A DNA stretch of 64,000 nt from Corallococcus caeni (GTDB taxonomy: Bacteria; Myxococcota; Myxococcia; Myxococcales; Myxococcaceae). A model generated the notes under the pieces. The model was not told where the DNA came from, made no database searches, and worked only from the letters and a program-made list of their open reading frames with translations. Location: assembly GCF_036245865.1 (NCBI RefSeq), contig NZ_BTTW01000005.1, positions 620,001 through 684,000 of the forward strand, in the 5' to 3' direction. Position 1 is the stretch's first letter. Each line of letters opens with the position of its first letter. This document shows, piece by piece, positions 36,049 through 44,470 of the stretch. A program made the position numbers and the translations under genes.

Positions 36049-36832
36049 GTCCGCCGCCCCGGTGGAGATGCTGTCGCGCCCCACTTCCGCGGAGCCCTTC
36101 CCCGACGAGTGGTACGACGAGTCCTCCGCGGACCACTTCTGGTTCACCTGGCGGCTGCGCGCGCTGCACCGCCTGATGAAGGACGTGGGTCTGTCCACAG
36201 AGGCCACGCTCCGGGCGCTGGACATCGGCTCGGGGTCAGGTGTGCTTGCGCGCCAGTTGGAGGACACCACCGCGTGGACGGTGGACGCCACCGACCTCAA
36301 CCTGGGCGCGTTGAAGCGATGCGCGCCGCGCCGGGGCCGGACGCTCTACTACGACGTCACCGAGGAGCGAACCGAGCTACGGGGCACCTACGACGTGGCC
36401 CTCCTCTTCGACGTCATCGAGCACGTTCCCAAGCCACGCCCCCTGCTCGAGTCCGCGCTGCGGCATCTGAAACCCGGCGGGTGGCTGCTCATCAACGTAC
36501 CCGCGCTGCCCGTGCTCTTCAGCCGCTATGACGTCGTCGCGGGCCACGTGCGGCGCTACACACGCGACAGCCTGGCCCGCGAGTTGGACGGCCTGCCGCT
36601 CTCCTCGCGGGCGCTGCGTTACTGGGGTTTCTCCCTGGTGCCCGCGCTGCTCGCGCGCAAGGCGCTGATGCCCACCCAGGACCCGGACCAGCAGCGGGTC
36701 ATTGAACGAGGCTTCGTGCCCCCGTCGAAGCTGGTGGACGGAGCGCTGCGCGTCCTGATGCACGCGGAGACGCGTCTGTCCGCGCGGCCGGTGCTGGGGA
36801 CGTCCGTGCTGTACGCGGGCCGCGTGCCCTGA
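36029..36832 (+). CDS. SAM-dependent class I methyltransferase
   Basis: This is a 267-residue protein. The SAM-binding glycine-rich loop is ALDIGSGSGVLARQL (about 66-80), with an acidic residue after the second strand (VDATDL), and the post-motifs are DVALLFDVIEHVPKP and LKPGGWLLINVPALP. This places it in the Methyltransf_11/UbiG-like group. The YDESSADHFWFTWRLRAL opening is seen in methyltransferases of cell-surface polysaccharide clusters. The 20-bp overlap with the GT2 gene indicates co-translation, so the substrate is probably a lipid-linked sugar of the same pathway. The gene converges on the transporter operon with 1 bp between stops. Confidence 0.88.
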   Translation: MSLPSPESAAPVEMLSRPTSAEPFPDEWYDESSADHFWFTWRLRALHRLMKDVGLSTEATLRALDIGSGSGVLARQLEDTTAWTVDATDLNLGALKRCAPRRGRTLYYDVTEERTELRGTYDVALLFDVIEHVPKPRPLLESALRHLKPGGWLLINVPALPVLFSRYDVVAGHVRRYTRDSLARELDGLPLSSRALRYWGFSLVPALLARKALMPTQDPDQQRVIERGFVPPSKLVDGALRVLMHAETRLSARPVLGTSVLYAGRVP

Positions 36833-36833
36833 C

Positions 36834-38330
36834 TCAGGCCTGGCCGCGCAGGCCCCGGGGCACCAGCACGCGCGCCACCACCTCGAAGAGGCCGCTGACC
36901 GCGAGCGCCAGCACCGCCGCGGGCACCGCGCCCTCCAGGATGAGCCCCACGTCGTCCAGGCGGATGCCGGTGAGGATGGGCTGGCCGTAGCCGCCCGCGC
37001 CCACCAGCGCGCCCAGCGTGGCCGTGCCCACGTTGATGACCGCCGCCGTCTGGATGCCCGCGAGGATGGACGCCGCCGCCATGGGCAGTTCGATGCGCCA
37101 CAGCCGCGCGCCGGACGGCAGGCCCAGCGCCTCCGCGGACTCGCGCACCTCCCACGGGATGCCCTGCAACCCCGCCGCCGTGTTCCGCACGATGGGCAGC
37201 AGGCTGTAGAGGAACAGCGCCGCGATGGCCGGCTTCGAGCCGATGCCCAAGAGCGGAATCATGAACACCAGCAGCGCCAGCGACGGCACCGTCTGGATGA
37301 CACTGGAGAGCCCCAGCACGCCCTGCCCCAGGCGCGGACGGCGCGCGGCCACCACGCCCAGCGGGATGGCCAGCGCGATGGCCGCCACCAGCGACAGGCC
37401 CACGAGGAACAGGTGCTCGCGCGTGCGCTGCCAGACGCGGGACGCCCGCCCGTCCGTGCGCACCTGTGTCGTCAGCCCCAGCGACTGCTGGAGGAAGTCC
37501 GACGCCACCCGCGCCTCCGGCACGTGCTCCAGCCGCGCGCGGGCGTTGAGCTTCACCATCTCCGCTTCCGGCAGCGCGCCCTCCAGCCGGCGCAATGCGG
37601 AGACGACCCGGGGCGCCCGCGTCTCCAGGTCCGCGCGGTAGAGGAGCACGGCGTCGTACGCGGGGAAGTGGTGCCGGTCGTCCTCCAGCACGCGCAGCCC
37701 GTAGGCGGCGATCTCCGCGTCCGTCGAGTACAGGTCCGTGAGTTGAATCGCCCCGCTCTCCAGGCCCCGGTAGGCCAGGTCGTGGTCCAGGCCGCGCACG
37801 TCGCGCTGGGGCAGACCGTACGCGTCGCGCAGCGCGGGCCAGCCGTCGCCCCGCTGCATGAACTCGTTGCTGAAGCCCACGCGCAGCTCCGGGTGGGCCT
37901 TCAGGTCGGAGATGCGGCGGATGCCCAGCCGCTGGGCCTCTGCTTCCTTCATGCCCAGCGCGTACGTGTTGTTGAAGCCCAGCGACGCGCTCATGCGCAG
38001 GCCCTCGCCCGCGAGCGCCTGGCGCAGCGCCGCGTCGTCCGGCAGCGCGCGGCCCACGAGCAGCTCCTGGCGCAGCGTGCCGGTGTACTCGGGATAGACG
38101 TCCAGCTCGCCCCGGCGCAGCGCCTCCCACAGCACCGTGGTGCCGCCCAGCTCGCGCCGGTGCGAGGCCCGCGCGCCCGCGTCCTTCGCCACCTGCGTCA
38201 CCAGCTCCCCGAGGATGACGGACTCGGTGAACTTCTTGGAGCCCACGCGCACCTCCGGCCCCGCGCCGTCGGCGCGCTCGCACGCGACGCCGAAGAGCAG
38301 CAGCCACGCCAACGCCAGCGCGCGCATCAC
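36834..38330 (-). CDS. ABC transporter binding-protein/permease fusion, glycine betaine/choline type
   Basis: This is a 498-residue protein (GTG directly followed by ATG) in which an OpuC/ProX-like substrate-binding domain is fused N-terminal to the permease. A signal ending FGVAC is followed by VRVGSKKFTESVILGELVTQ and GELDVYPEYTGT, classic OsmF/YehZ-like motifs (about 27-285). The permease (about 305-498) has six segments and the EAA-loop-like GIPWEVRESAEALGLPSGARLWRIELP. Relatives import quaternary amines, and some fused members bind ergothioneine. The gene overlaps the ATPase gene by 4 bp. In most bacteria the binding and membrane parts are separate or fused in the reverse order, so the arrangement is worth noting. 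Confidence 0.88.
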   Translation of the reverse strand: MMRALALAWLLLFGVACERADGAGPEVRVGSKKFTESVILGELVTQVAKDAGARASHRRELGGTTVLWEALRRGELDVYPEYTGTLRQELLVGRALPDDAALRQALAGEGLRMSASLGFNNTYALGMKEAEAQRLGIRRISDLKAHPELRVGFSNEFMQRGDGWPALRDAYGLPQRDVRGLDHDLAYRGLESGAIQLTDLYSTDAEIAAYGLRVLEDDRHHFPAYDAVLLYRADLETRAPRVVSALRRLEGALPEAEMVKLNARARLEHVPEARVASDFLQQSLGLTTQVRTDGRASRVWQRTREHLFLVGLSLVAAIALAIPLGVVAARRPRLGQGVLGLSSVIQTVPSLALLVFMIPLLGIGSKPAIAALFLYSLLPIVRNTAAGLQGIPWEVRESAEALGLPSGARLWRIELPMAAASILAGIQTAAVINVGTATLGALVGAGGYGQPILTGIRLDDVGLILEGAVPAAVLALAVSGLFEVVARVLVPRGLRGQA

Positions 38331-39085
38331 CCGGACCTCCGCAGGGGCAGCGGACGCTGGGCCTGGATGAAGCGCGTGACGAACGGCTCCGCGGGCCGCG
38401 CCTCCAGGTCGTCCAGCGAGCCCTGCTGCACCACCTGGCCCTCGCGCATCAGCACGATGCCGTCGCCCAGGTAGGCCGCCTCCGACAGGTCGTGGGTGAC
38501 GAGCACCACCGTCTTGCCCAGCCGTTCGAAGATGCCGCGCAGCTCCGTCTGGAGGTCATGGCGCACCAGCGGATCCAACGCGCCCAGGGGTTCGTCCAGC
38601 AGCAGCACGTCCGGGTCCAGCATCAGCGCGCGCATCAGCGCCACCCGCTGCCGCTGGCCTCCGGACAGCTCCCCGGGGAAGCGCTCCAGCGCGTCCGCCG
38701 GCAAGCGCGTCAGGTCCATCAACGAGGCCAGCCGTTCGCGGATCCGCGTCTCCGGCCAGCGCAGGTGCCGCGCCATCAGCGTGACGTTCCGCGCGCCGGT
38801 GAGGTGCGGGAACAGCCCCCCGCCCTGGAGCGCGTAGCCCACGCGGCGGCGCACGGCGAGCAGCGCGCTTTCGTCCTCCGGCAGGGGCTGTCCGTCGAAG
38901 AGCACGCGCCCCGTGTCGGGACGAAGCAGGCCGTTGAGCAGCCGCAGCAGCGTGGACTTCCCGCAGCCGCTGGGACCGATGAGCGCCGTGGTGGCGCCCT
39001 TCGGCAGCTCCAGGCTCAGCGGGTGCAGGGCTTGCGCGGCACCGAAGCGCTTGGACACCTCCTCCAGGATGAACACGGACGCCAC
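38327..39085 (-). CDS. ABC transporter ATP-binding protein, OpuCA/ProV type
   Basis: This is a 252-residue ATPase with a GTG start. The Walker A is GPSGCGKST near 37-45, the Q-loop is in YALQGGGLFPHLT, the signature is ELSGGQRQRV, the Walker B is PDVLLLDEPLGALD, and the H-loop is LVTHDLSEA. It lacks the C-terminal CBS pair found in ProV/OpuCA ionic-strength sensors, so the transporter is probably not osmosensing in that way. It is coupled to the fused binding-permease gene and 6 bp downstream of a lipoprotein gene. Together they should form a complete importer, with substrate in the betaine/choline class or related amines. Confidence 0.9.
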   Translation of the reverse strand: MASVFILEEVSKRFGAAQALHPLSLELPKGATTALIGPSGCGKSTLLRLLNGLLRPDTGRVLFDGQPLPEDESALLAVRRRVGYALQGGGLFPHLTGARNVTLMARHLRWPETRIRERLASLMDLTRLPADALERFPGELSGGQRQRVALMRALMLDPDVLLLDEPLGALDPLVRHDLQTELRGIFERLGKTVVLVTHDLSEAAYLGDGIVLMREGQVVQQGSLDDLEARPAEPFVTRFIQAQRPLPLRRSG

Positions 39086-39091
39086 GTCCCT

Positions 39092-40072
39092 TCAGCGCGG
39101 AGCGAACACGCCGTTGCAGGCGGTTGGAAAGGGGAAGGAGGCACTGGCGGGAAGGCTGCACGCCGCGAACATCCCCCAGCCCTGGCGGTCCACGCCGCCG
39201 GCCCAGACCTGGACGTCACCGCCGCCTTCCGGCGCGGGCGCGGTGAAGCGGACGCAGCGCGTGGCCAGGCCCTCCACGAAGCAGTCGCGCACCTCCACCG
39301 GGCCCGCGCCCGGGAGCGCGTCGCGCAGCTCCTCCACGCTCCGGTCGCGCCAGCGCTGCACCTGGGCCGAGCCCGGCTCCGCCGGCCAGAAGACGCTCCA
39401 GGAGAAGGTGGCCGCGGCGCAGCGGATCCTCCCCGCGCGCGTCGTCGAGGCCGCGAGCTCGCACCCCTCCGGCAGGAACAGCAGTCGCCATGGCAGCCTC
39501 GGCGGGGTGACGCGCGACGACGGCGCCAGCATGTCGCCCTCCGGGTTGCCTCGCGTGGCCAGGTACGCGAACAGCTCCAGGCACCGGCCCAGCCCCGCGC
39601 GCACGGGCTCGCGCGCCACGCAGCCCAGCTGCCGCACGCGGCCCGCCGAGGGTGTCACCGCCGTGACGTAGCCGCCCACGGGGCAGGGCCCGCCGCCGTC
39701 CGCACCGGCGCACTGCTCGAACCGCAGGGACGGGTGCGGCAGTCCCGCGAGCGGCAGCTCTCCCCGGACCTCCGTGAGCGCCGGCCCCAGGCGCGCATGG
39801 ACGCGGTCCCGTCCGGCTTCCACGGCCTGCGCCTCGCTCAGGCCGGACTGTTCGTACAGCCACACGGAGAGCGCGCCGCAGCGGTACGTGCGCGACGTAG
39901 GGGTGTCCGGGACGGGGACACAGCCGTCGAAGAGGGGGCGCGCGTCGTCGACGAAGGGGCCCGAGGGCGTCACGCCCACGGTCGGGACCGCGGGGGCCAC
40001 CGGCACGGAGGCCTGGCACGCACCGAGCAGCCCCCCGACCGCCACCCCCACCGCCACCCGTGCCGTGCGCAT
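39092..40072 (-). CDS. Lipoprotein of unknown function
   Basis: This is a 326-residue protein from ATG 40072, which places a lipoprotein signal (VAVGGLLGAC) at the N-terminus. The mature part has about ten cysteines, mostly in pairs typical of disulphides, for example CVPVPDTPTSRTYRC and CFVEGLATRC. It also contains LSVWLYEQSGLSEAQAVEAG. No enzyme or binding motif is recognised. It is 6 bp upstream of the ABC ATPase on the same strand and could be an accessory of that importer, but lipoproteins of this kind also occur alone. Two starts further upstream are possible and give no signal peptide. Confidence 0.65.
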   Translation of the reverse strand: MRTARVAVGVAVGGLLGACQASVPVAPAVPTVGVTPSGPFVDDARPLFDGCVPVPDTPTSRTYRCGALSVWLYEQSGLSEAQAVEAGRDRVHARLGPALTEVRGELPLAGLPHPSLRFEQCAGADGGGPCPVGGYVTAVTPSAGRVRQLGCVAREPVRAGLGRCLELFAYLATRGNPEGDMLAPSSRVTPPRLPWRLLFLPEGCELAASTTRAGRIRCAAATFSWSVFWPAEPGSAQVQRWRDRSVEELRDALPGAGPVEVRDCFVEGLATRCVRFTAPAPEGGGDVQVWAGGVDRQGWGMFAACSLPASASFPFPTACNGVFAPR

Positions 40073-40151
40073 CCACGAGGGGATAGGCGCCGGACCCGGC
40101 CGAGTCAACCGGCCCGTCGGTCCGACGCCCACCGCGCTACATCCGCGGGCA

Positions 40152-40835
40152 CTACTTCTTCATCTGCTTCTCGAGGTTCTTCGCTTCCATCTCGTTGCTG
40201 CTGACGGTGGCCTCGGTGTCGCTCAGGAGGGCCAGGAAGCCGGCGTCGTTCTTGTACTCCTTGCGGCCCTCCTTGAGGATCTCCTTGCCCTTCTTCTGGT
40301 CCTCCGTGATGCGCGTCAGGAAGGCCTTGTCGAACTCGGGGCCCTGCTTCTCGCGGAGCTTGTTGAGTTCCTCGTTCTTCGTGTCGATGGCCTTGCCCAG
40401 CTTCTCGCCGGTGCCCTTCATCTTCTCCTGGTAGCCCTGCTGCACGCCGGAGCCACCCGTGCCCGTGGCCGACTCGGACGTCTGGCTGCTGTCGTTGAGC
40501 GCGCTGATCTGCATCTTCTTGTTCTGGGCCCAGGTGCGCAGCGTCTCCTGGCTCTTCTCGTGGTCCTGGCGCAGCTTGGTGGCGAACTCCTTCACGCGCG
40601 GATCCGACGCCTGCTCCTCCGCGAGCTTCGCCATCTCGATCTGGCGGTTGTTGAAGACGGCCAGCTTGCCCACGTACTGCACGCGCTTGGCGGCGGCCTC
40701 ACCCACGGCCTTGCCCTGCTTCATCTGCTCCTGTTCCTGCTTGGACTGGCTCTCGTCGGCGTGGGCCGCGAAGCCCATCAGCCCCGTCATGACCGCCGCA
40801 GTCACCGCACGCGTCTTCCAGTTCGTCTTGCCCAT
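40152..40835 (-). CDS. DUF4142-family periplasmic protein
   Basis: This is a 227-residue protein with a Sec signal ending near AAHADES. The mature part is almost all helix and highly charged: YVGKLAVFNNRQIEMAKLAEEQASDPRVKEFATKLRQDHEK and FDKAFLTRITEDQKKGKEIL. The spacing of the helices and the repeated acidic/basic faces match DUF4142, a ferritin-like four-helix family common in envelope proteins. Its role is unknown; members are often induced by stress. Lys-rich codon use (AAG) gives it a lower local G+C than the neighbours. It lies 79 bp upstream of the lipoprotein gene. Confidence 0.82.
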   Translation of the reverse strand: MGKTNWKTRAVTAAVMTGLMGFAAHADESQSKQEQEQMKQGKAVGEAAAKRVQYVGKLAVFNNRQIEMAKLAEEQASDPRVKEFATKLRQDHEKSQETLRTWAQNKKMQISALNDSSQTSESATGTGGSGVQQGYQEKMKGTGEKLGKAIDTKNEELNKLREKQGPEFDKAFLTRITEDQKKGKEILKEGRKEYKNDAGFLALLSDTEATVSSNEMEAKNLEKQMKK

Positions 40836-40965
40836 GGTCCCACCCTCCCCCGCATCCGCGGATGAATGATTGACGGAAGCAAGGTGTGGACGCGGAAGGC
40901 CGTTGCCAGGGTCGCCTGGCCGAGCGCCCCGCCCCCGCGAACGAGGCCCGCGGGCGGAGCGCGTG

Positions 40966-41997
40966 TCACTCCGCGGACAGCAGGCCGCGCACCACCGCGC
41001 CGCGCCCCGGCGCCGTGGCCTGGGCCCAGCCGCGCAGGAGCGCCAGCACCTCCGAGGAGAAGCAGGGCGTGTCGAGCAGCGTGACGGTGGTGGCCGTCCC
41101 GCCCGTCTGCGCCTGCTCGAAGCGCGCGGTGAGCCAGCAGGCGCCGGCGCTCCCGCCCTCGGGCACCGTGCGCGACACCTCCAGCTCCAGCAGCGCGGAG
41201 GGACACAGCCACCCTTCGGCCCAGCGCAGCCGCCGCTCCAGCAGCGCGCTCAGGGACTCGCTCACGGCGGTGGCGTCCAGCGCCAGGGGCACGCCGTCGC
41301 CGGACAGCGGGGACGGCAGGTACACCTCGCGCAGGAAGGGCGGCTCGCGGGTCAGCGCGTGCGCCGTCGCGCGCAGCCACAGGCGGCAGTCGCGCAGCAC
41401 GTCCGCCGTGGGCGCCTCGAAGGAGGGCAGCGGGTGGCGCGTCGCGGAGCGGCGGCTGCTCTTGCGGTCCGCCTCCACCTCCACGAAGGGGGACACGCGC
41501 GCGCGGCCCTCCACCGCGCCCTCCACCTCCAGGCCCAGCCGCTCCAGCCGCGAGCCCCGGCCCAGGCCGCGCCACAGGTCCACGAAGGCCGCGGCGAGCG
41601 GCGCCGCGTTCGCGACCGAGTACGGCCGCCACTCCACGCGCTGGCACACCACGCGCGCGGACGGCACCCGCGCGCCCGGCGGCCCCAGGCCCAGCGTCAG
41701 GTCGCCGCCGCCCACCGCCACGCGCGCGGCCAGCACGTGCCGCACCGGGCCCTCCAGAAGCCACACCCGCAGGGCACCGCGCGGCACCGCGCCCTCCACG
41801 TAGCGGGCGCCCAGCAGCCACAGCTCGCCCTGGATGAGCACGTCCTCGCCCCGGGGCGCGTGCAGGTTCGGCTTCGAGTCCTGACAGCCCAGCACCCAGG
41901 CCCCCCGGCCCTCCTGGACCCAGCGCACCCGAAGGCCCTCCGGCAGCGCCTCCAAAGCGCGCCGCGTGGCCTCCGCCTCGCTCCTTCCCTCCGCCAT
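40966..41997 (-). CDS. Hypothetical protein
   Basis: This is a 343-residue protein from ATG 41997. No signal peptide or membrane segment is visible. The sequence mixes strands and helices: VRWVQEGRGAWVLGC, GEDVLIQGELWLLGARYVEG, then LRDCRLWLRATAHALTREPP and LLERRLRWAEGWLCP. No family is recognised. Its composition and codon pattern agree with a real gene. The AGGGG that would serve as ribosome site is part of a nested palindrome at 41999-42058. It lies downstream of the macroglobulin operon but 217 bp away and is probably independent. Confidence 0.6.
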   Translation of the reverse strand: MAEGRSEAEATRRALEALPEGLRVRWVQEGRGAWVLGCQDSKPNLHAPRGEDVLIQGELWLLGARYVEGAVPRGALRVWLLEGPVRHVLAARVAVGGGDLTLGLGPPGARVPSARVVCQRVEWRPYSVANAAPLAAAFVDLWRGLGRGSRLERLGLEVEGAVEGRARVSPFVEVEADRKSSRRSATRHPLPSFEAPTADVLRDCRLWLRATAHALTREPPFLREVYLPSPLSGDGVPLALDATAVSESLSALLERRLRWAEGWLCPSALLELEVSRTVPEGGSAGACWLTARFEQAQTGGTATTVTLLDTPCFSSEVLALLRGWAQATAPGRGAVVRGLLSAE

Positions 41998-41998
41998 T

Positions 41999-42058
41999 GG
42001 GCCCCTCGCACCAAACAGCGCTACGGTATTCTTCCGTAATAGCTGTGATTAGGGGCCC
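41999..42058 (-). promoter_or_regulatory. Nested palindrome covering the leader and ribosome site of the 41997 gene
   Basis: Three inverted repeats are stacked: GGGCCCCT (41999-42006) with AGGGGCCC (42051-42058), ACAGC (42015-42019) with GCTGT (42042-42046), and TACGG (42022-42026) with CCGTA (42034-42038). In the minus-strand transcript the outer stem would contain the AGGGG ribosome site next to the ATG. The central part is AT-richer than its surroundings. It may be a leader RNA structure or a protein-binding site. No T-run is present. Confidence 0.5.
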
Positions 42059-42214
42059 GTGTCAGCACGTTTTTCACGGTTTGCGGGGTGGGTGCCGGGA
42101 AACCCTGTAGGTCTTGGGGAGGCAGGAGCGCCCCTCCGGAGCCGAAGCGCCCCAACTGGTCCGACAGTAGGACCCGTTGACCGCCCACCGCCCCGGGGCC
42201 TCCGTCGTCCGCCG

Positions 42215-44467
42215 TCAGGGGGGCTGGGGGGCCCGGGCGCCAAAGGCGCGCTCCAGGAGGGCGTCGCTGGAGAGGCGGGGGGAGGCCTTGGCGGCTTCGA
42301 CGTCCAGGCCCTCGCCGTGGCCGCGGCCCTGGCCTTCGAAGAGGACCTGGGGGCCGTCGAAGGACGCGCGCTGGGGGCAGGAGGGGAGCTGGAGGCCCGC
42401 GCGCAGCGTGTCGCACGGCAGGGAGCGCGCGTCCTCGTAGGGGGCGCTGGGGGTGCCTTCGGTGCGCAGGTAGCGCACGCGGCCGGACTCGAAGCGCAGC
42501 GAGACGAGGTTCGTGCCCAGCAGGGATTCCACCTGGGAGCGGGAGCGGACTTCGCTCCACGGGGTGGAGCCGCCCTGCGAGAAGGTGAGCCACGCGTCCC
42601 ACTTCAGCGGCGGGAGCTGGAGGGCGCGGGCTTCTTCCGGGCGGATGCGCACGGTGCCCCGGAAGGCCTGGCAGTGGGTGGTGTCGCAGAGGGCGCGGCC
42701 GGGGTGGCGGGGGTCGGCGTGGCGTTCGTTGTGCGCGGCCACGCGGGCCAGCGCGACGCGGGCCTCGCCCTGGAGCGTGACGTCCTCCGCGGCGACGACG
42801 CCGGCGGTGTACTGCACGCGCGTGGTGCGGAAGACGAAGTCGGAGCCGCGCCGGGCCTTGAGCGCGCTGGGGGTGGTGGGCACTCCGGGCGGCGGACGGT
42901 ACGGCGGAGGCGTGGACCAGGTGAAGACGCCCGCGTAGTCGCGGCCACCGTCGGGGCCGTCCGGGAAGCGCACGCGCCAGGGGCTGCCCAGGCAGACGGC
43001 GGGGCCCTTCGAGGTGAGCGCGTCCAGGCGGGAGAAGTCGGGTGGCGCGGCGCGCGGGGTGCCGTCCTCCAGTGAGAAGCCCGCGCCCGCGCAGCGGGCC
43101 TCCACGGTCGCGGAGGGCAGCAGGCCGAGCACCTGCACGCGCGCGGCGTCCAGCCCGGCCTGCCGGCGCGCGCGGGCGAGGAGCGCGGGGACCTCGTCCA
43201 CGAAGTGCCGGGGCATCTTGCCGGGCCGCACGATGACGGCGACGAGGTCCGCGTCCACGGCGGCGATCCACCCGAGCTGGGGGCGGCTCGCGGCGTCGCG
43301 CACGGTGCCCGTCTTCGTGGCCACGCCCTTGAGCACCTTCGACGTGGACAAGCCGCTGAGCGTGCCTTCATCCACGTTGCCGGTGAGCAGCGCGAGCACG
43401 TCCGGCCGAGCCTCCGCGAGCAGCCGGTACGCCTGCGCCATGCCCCAGGGGGACAGCCCATGCGCAGACCGCAGCCCGATGGCCTCCGTCATGTCCGAGG
43501 GCAATCCGGTGAGGCCCACGGCGGAGAGCACCGGGCCCCAGACACCGAAGGCCCCGGGAGCGCGGCCGGTGGCCTCCCAGTCCAGGAACCAGCCGTTGCA
43601 GGAGCGCAGGAGCGCGAGCCGCGCATCCACCTTCGCAGGCAGGCCGGCGCCGCACGCCCACTCCTGCACGCCCGGGCGCGGTGGGAGCAGTGGAGGTGCG
43701 CCGGCGTCCGGTGCGGCACCGGTCCCCGCCGCGTACAGGAACGGCTTGAGCGTGGAGCCGTAGGGCACCGCGCGCCGCACGTCTCCTTCCGCGAGCAGCA
43801 CCTCTCCCGAGTGCCGGCTCACCACCACCGTGGCCGCCTCGGGCGCGAGCACCGCCACGTCCGCCAGCTCCTCCACCGTCAGGGGCGCGGCCCACCGTGT
43901 TCCGTCATGACACTGACGCAGCCTGCGCGTCAGCGCGGCGGGAAACCCGGTGTGCTCCCCGAGGATCCGCGCCAGTCCCCTCCTCGCTCGCGGCGTGTCC
44001 ACCGCCGGTGCGCTCGCCACCTCCTTCGCCGCGCGCGACAGCGACTGATAGGGCCCGTCGCGCCACGCGGGCAGCTCGCCGCTCACCGTCAGCGCGAAGG
44101 CCTCGTGGAAGAGCCGGTCCTCGCTGGACGCGGGACAGGCCCACCAGAGCAGCTGGTGCGCGAGCTCATGCCACAGCGCCGTGCGCGTCCTCGCGTCCAG
44201 CACGCCGGGCGTGTTCTGCCGAAGCTCCACGACGCCGGGCCGGCCCTGCGCGTTGCGCTCGGGCGACAGCGCCGTGCCCTTCTGGAGCGTCACGGTGGCG
44301 GGGGCCCTCGTGGGAAGGCCGCCCGCCTGCTCCGCGTACCGCGCCTCCAGGGACGTCCAGGCGGCCTGGGCCTCGCGGCGCAGGTCCGCCTCCGGCGTCA
44401 CATCCCCCCGCGTGACGAAGGCGGGCGAAGCCGACAACAGCGCGGCGACGGCGACGGCCCACCCCAT
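42215..44467 (-). CDS. yfaQ: YfaQ-like composite protein: HExxH motif, PBP-like motifs, SpoIID-like C-terminus
   Basis: This is a 750-residue protein with a Sec-type signal. Residues 95-125 hold HELAH (100-104) and a downstream Glu122, a gluzincin pattern. Residues 205-430 carry the three penicillin-binding-protein motifs in order: STLK (238-241), SCN (289-291) and KTG (385-387). Residues 550-725 resemble SpoIID/LytB amidase enhancers (EARVALARVAAHN, DTTHCQAFRG, GQGRGHGEG). E. coli YfaQ (DUF2300) is 549 residues and always sits with a macroglobulin. The gene starts 3 bp after the macroglobulin stop and is last in the operon. A role in peptidoglycan work beside the protease trap is inferred. 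Confidence 0.75.
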   Translation of the reverse strand: MGWAVAVAALLSASPAFVTRGDVTPEADLRREAQAAWTSLEARYAEQAGGLPTRAPATVTLQKGTALSPERNAQGRPGVVELRQNTPGVLDARTRTALWHELAHQLLWWACPASSEDRLFHEAFALTVSGELPAWRDGPYQSLSRAAKEVASAPAVDTPRARRGLARILGEHTGFPAALTRRLRQCHDGTRWAAPLTVEELADVAVLAPEAATVVVSRHSGEVLLAEGDVRRAVPYGSTLKPFLYAAGTGAAPDAGAPPLLPPRPGVQEWACGAGLPAKVDARLALLRSCNGWFLDWEATGRAPGAFGVWGPVLSAVGLTGLPSDMTEAIGLRSAHGLSPWGMAQAYRLLAEARPDVLALLTGNVDEGTLSGLSTSKVLKGVATKTGTVRDAASRPQLGWIAAVDADLVAVIVRPGKMPRHFVDEVPALLARARRQAGLDAARVQVLGLLPSATVEARCAGAGFSLEDGTPRAAPPDFSRLDALTSKGPAVCLGSPWRVRFPDGPDGGRDYAGVFTWSTPPPYRPPPGVPTTPSALKARRGSDFVFRTTRVQYTAGVVAAEDVTLQGEARVALARVAAHNERHADPRHPGRALCDTTHCQAFRGTVRIRPEEARALQLPPLKWDAWLTFSQGGSTPWSEVRSRSQVESLLGTNLVSLRFESGRVRYLRTEGTPSAPYEDARSLPCDTLRAGLQLPSCPQRASFDGPQVLFEGQGRGHGEGLDVEAAKASPRLSSDALLERAFGARAPQPP

Positions 44468-44470
44468 GGG

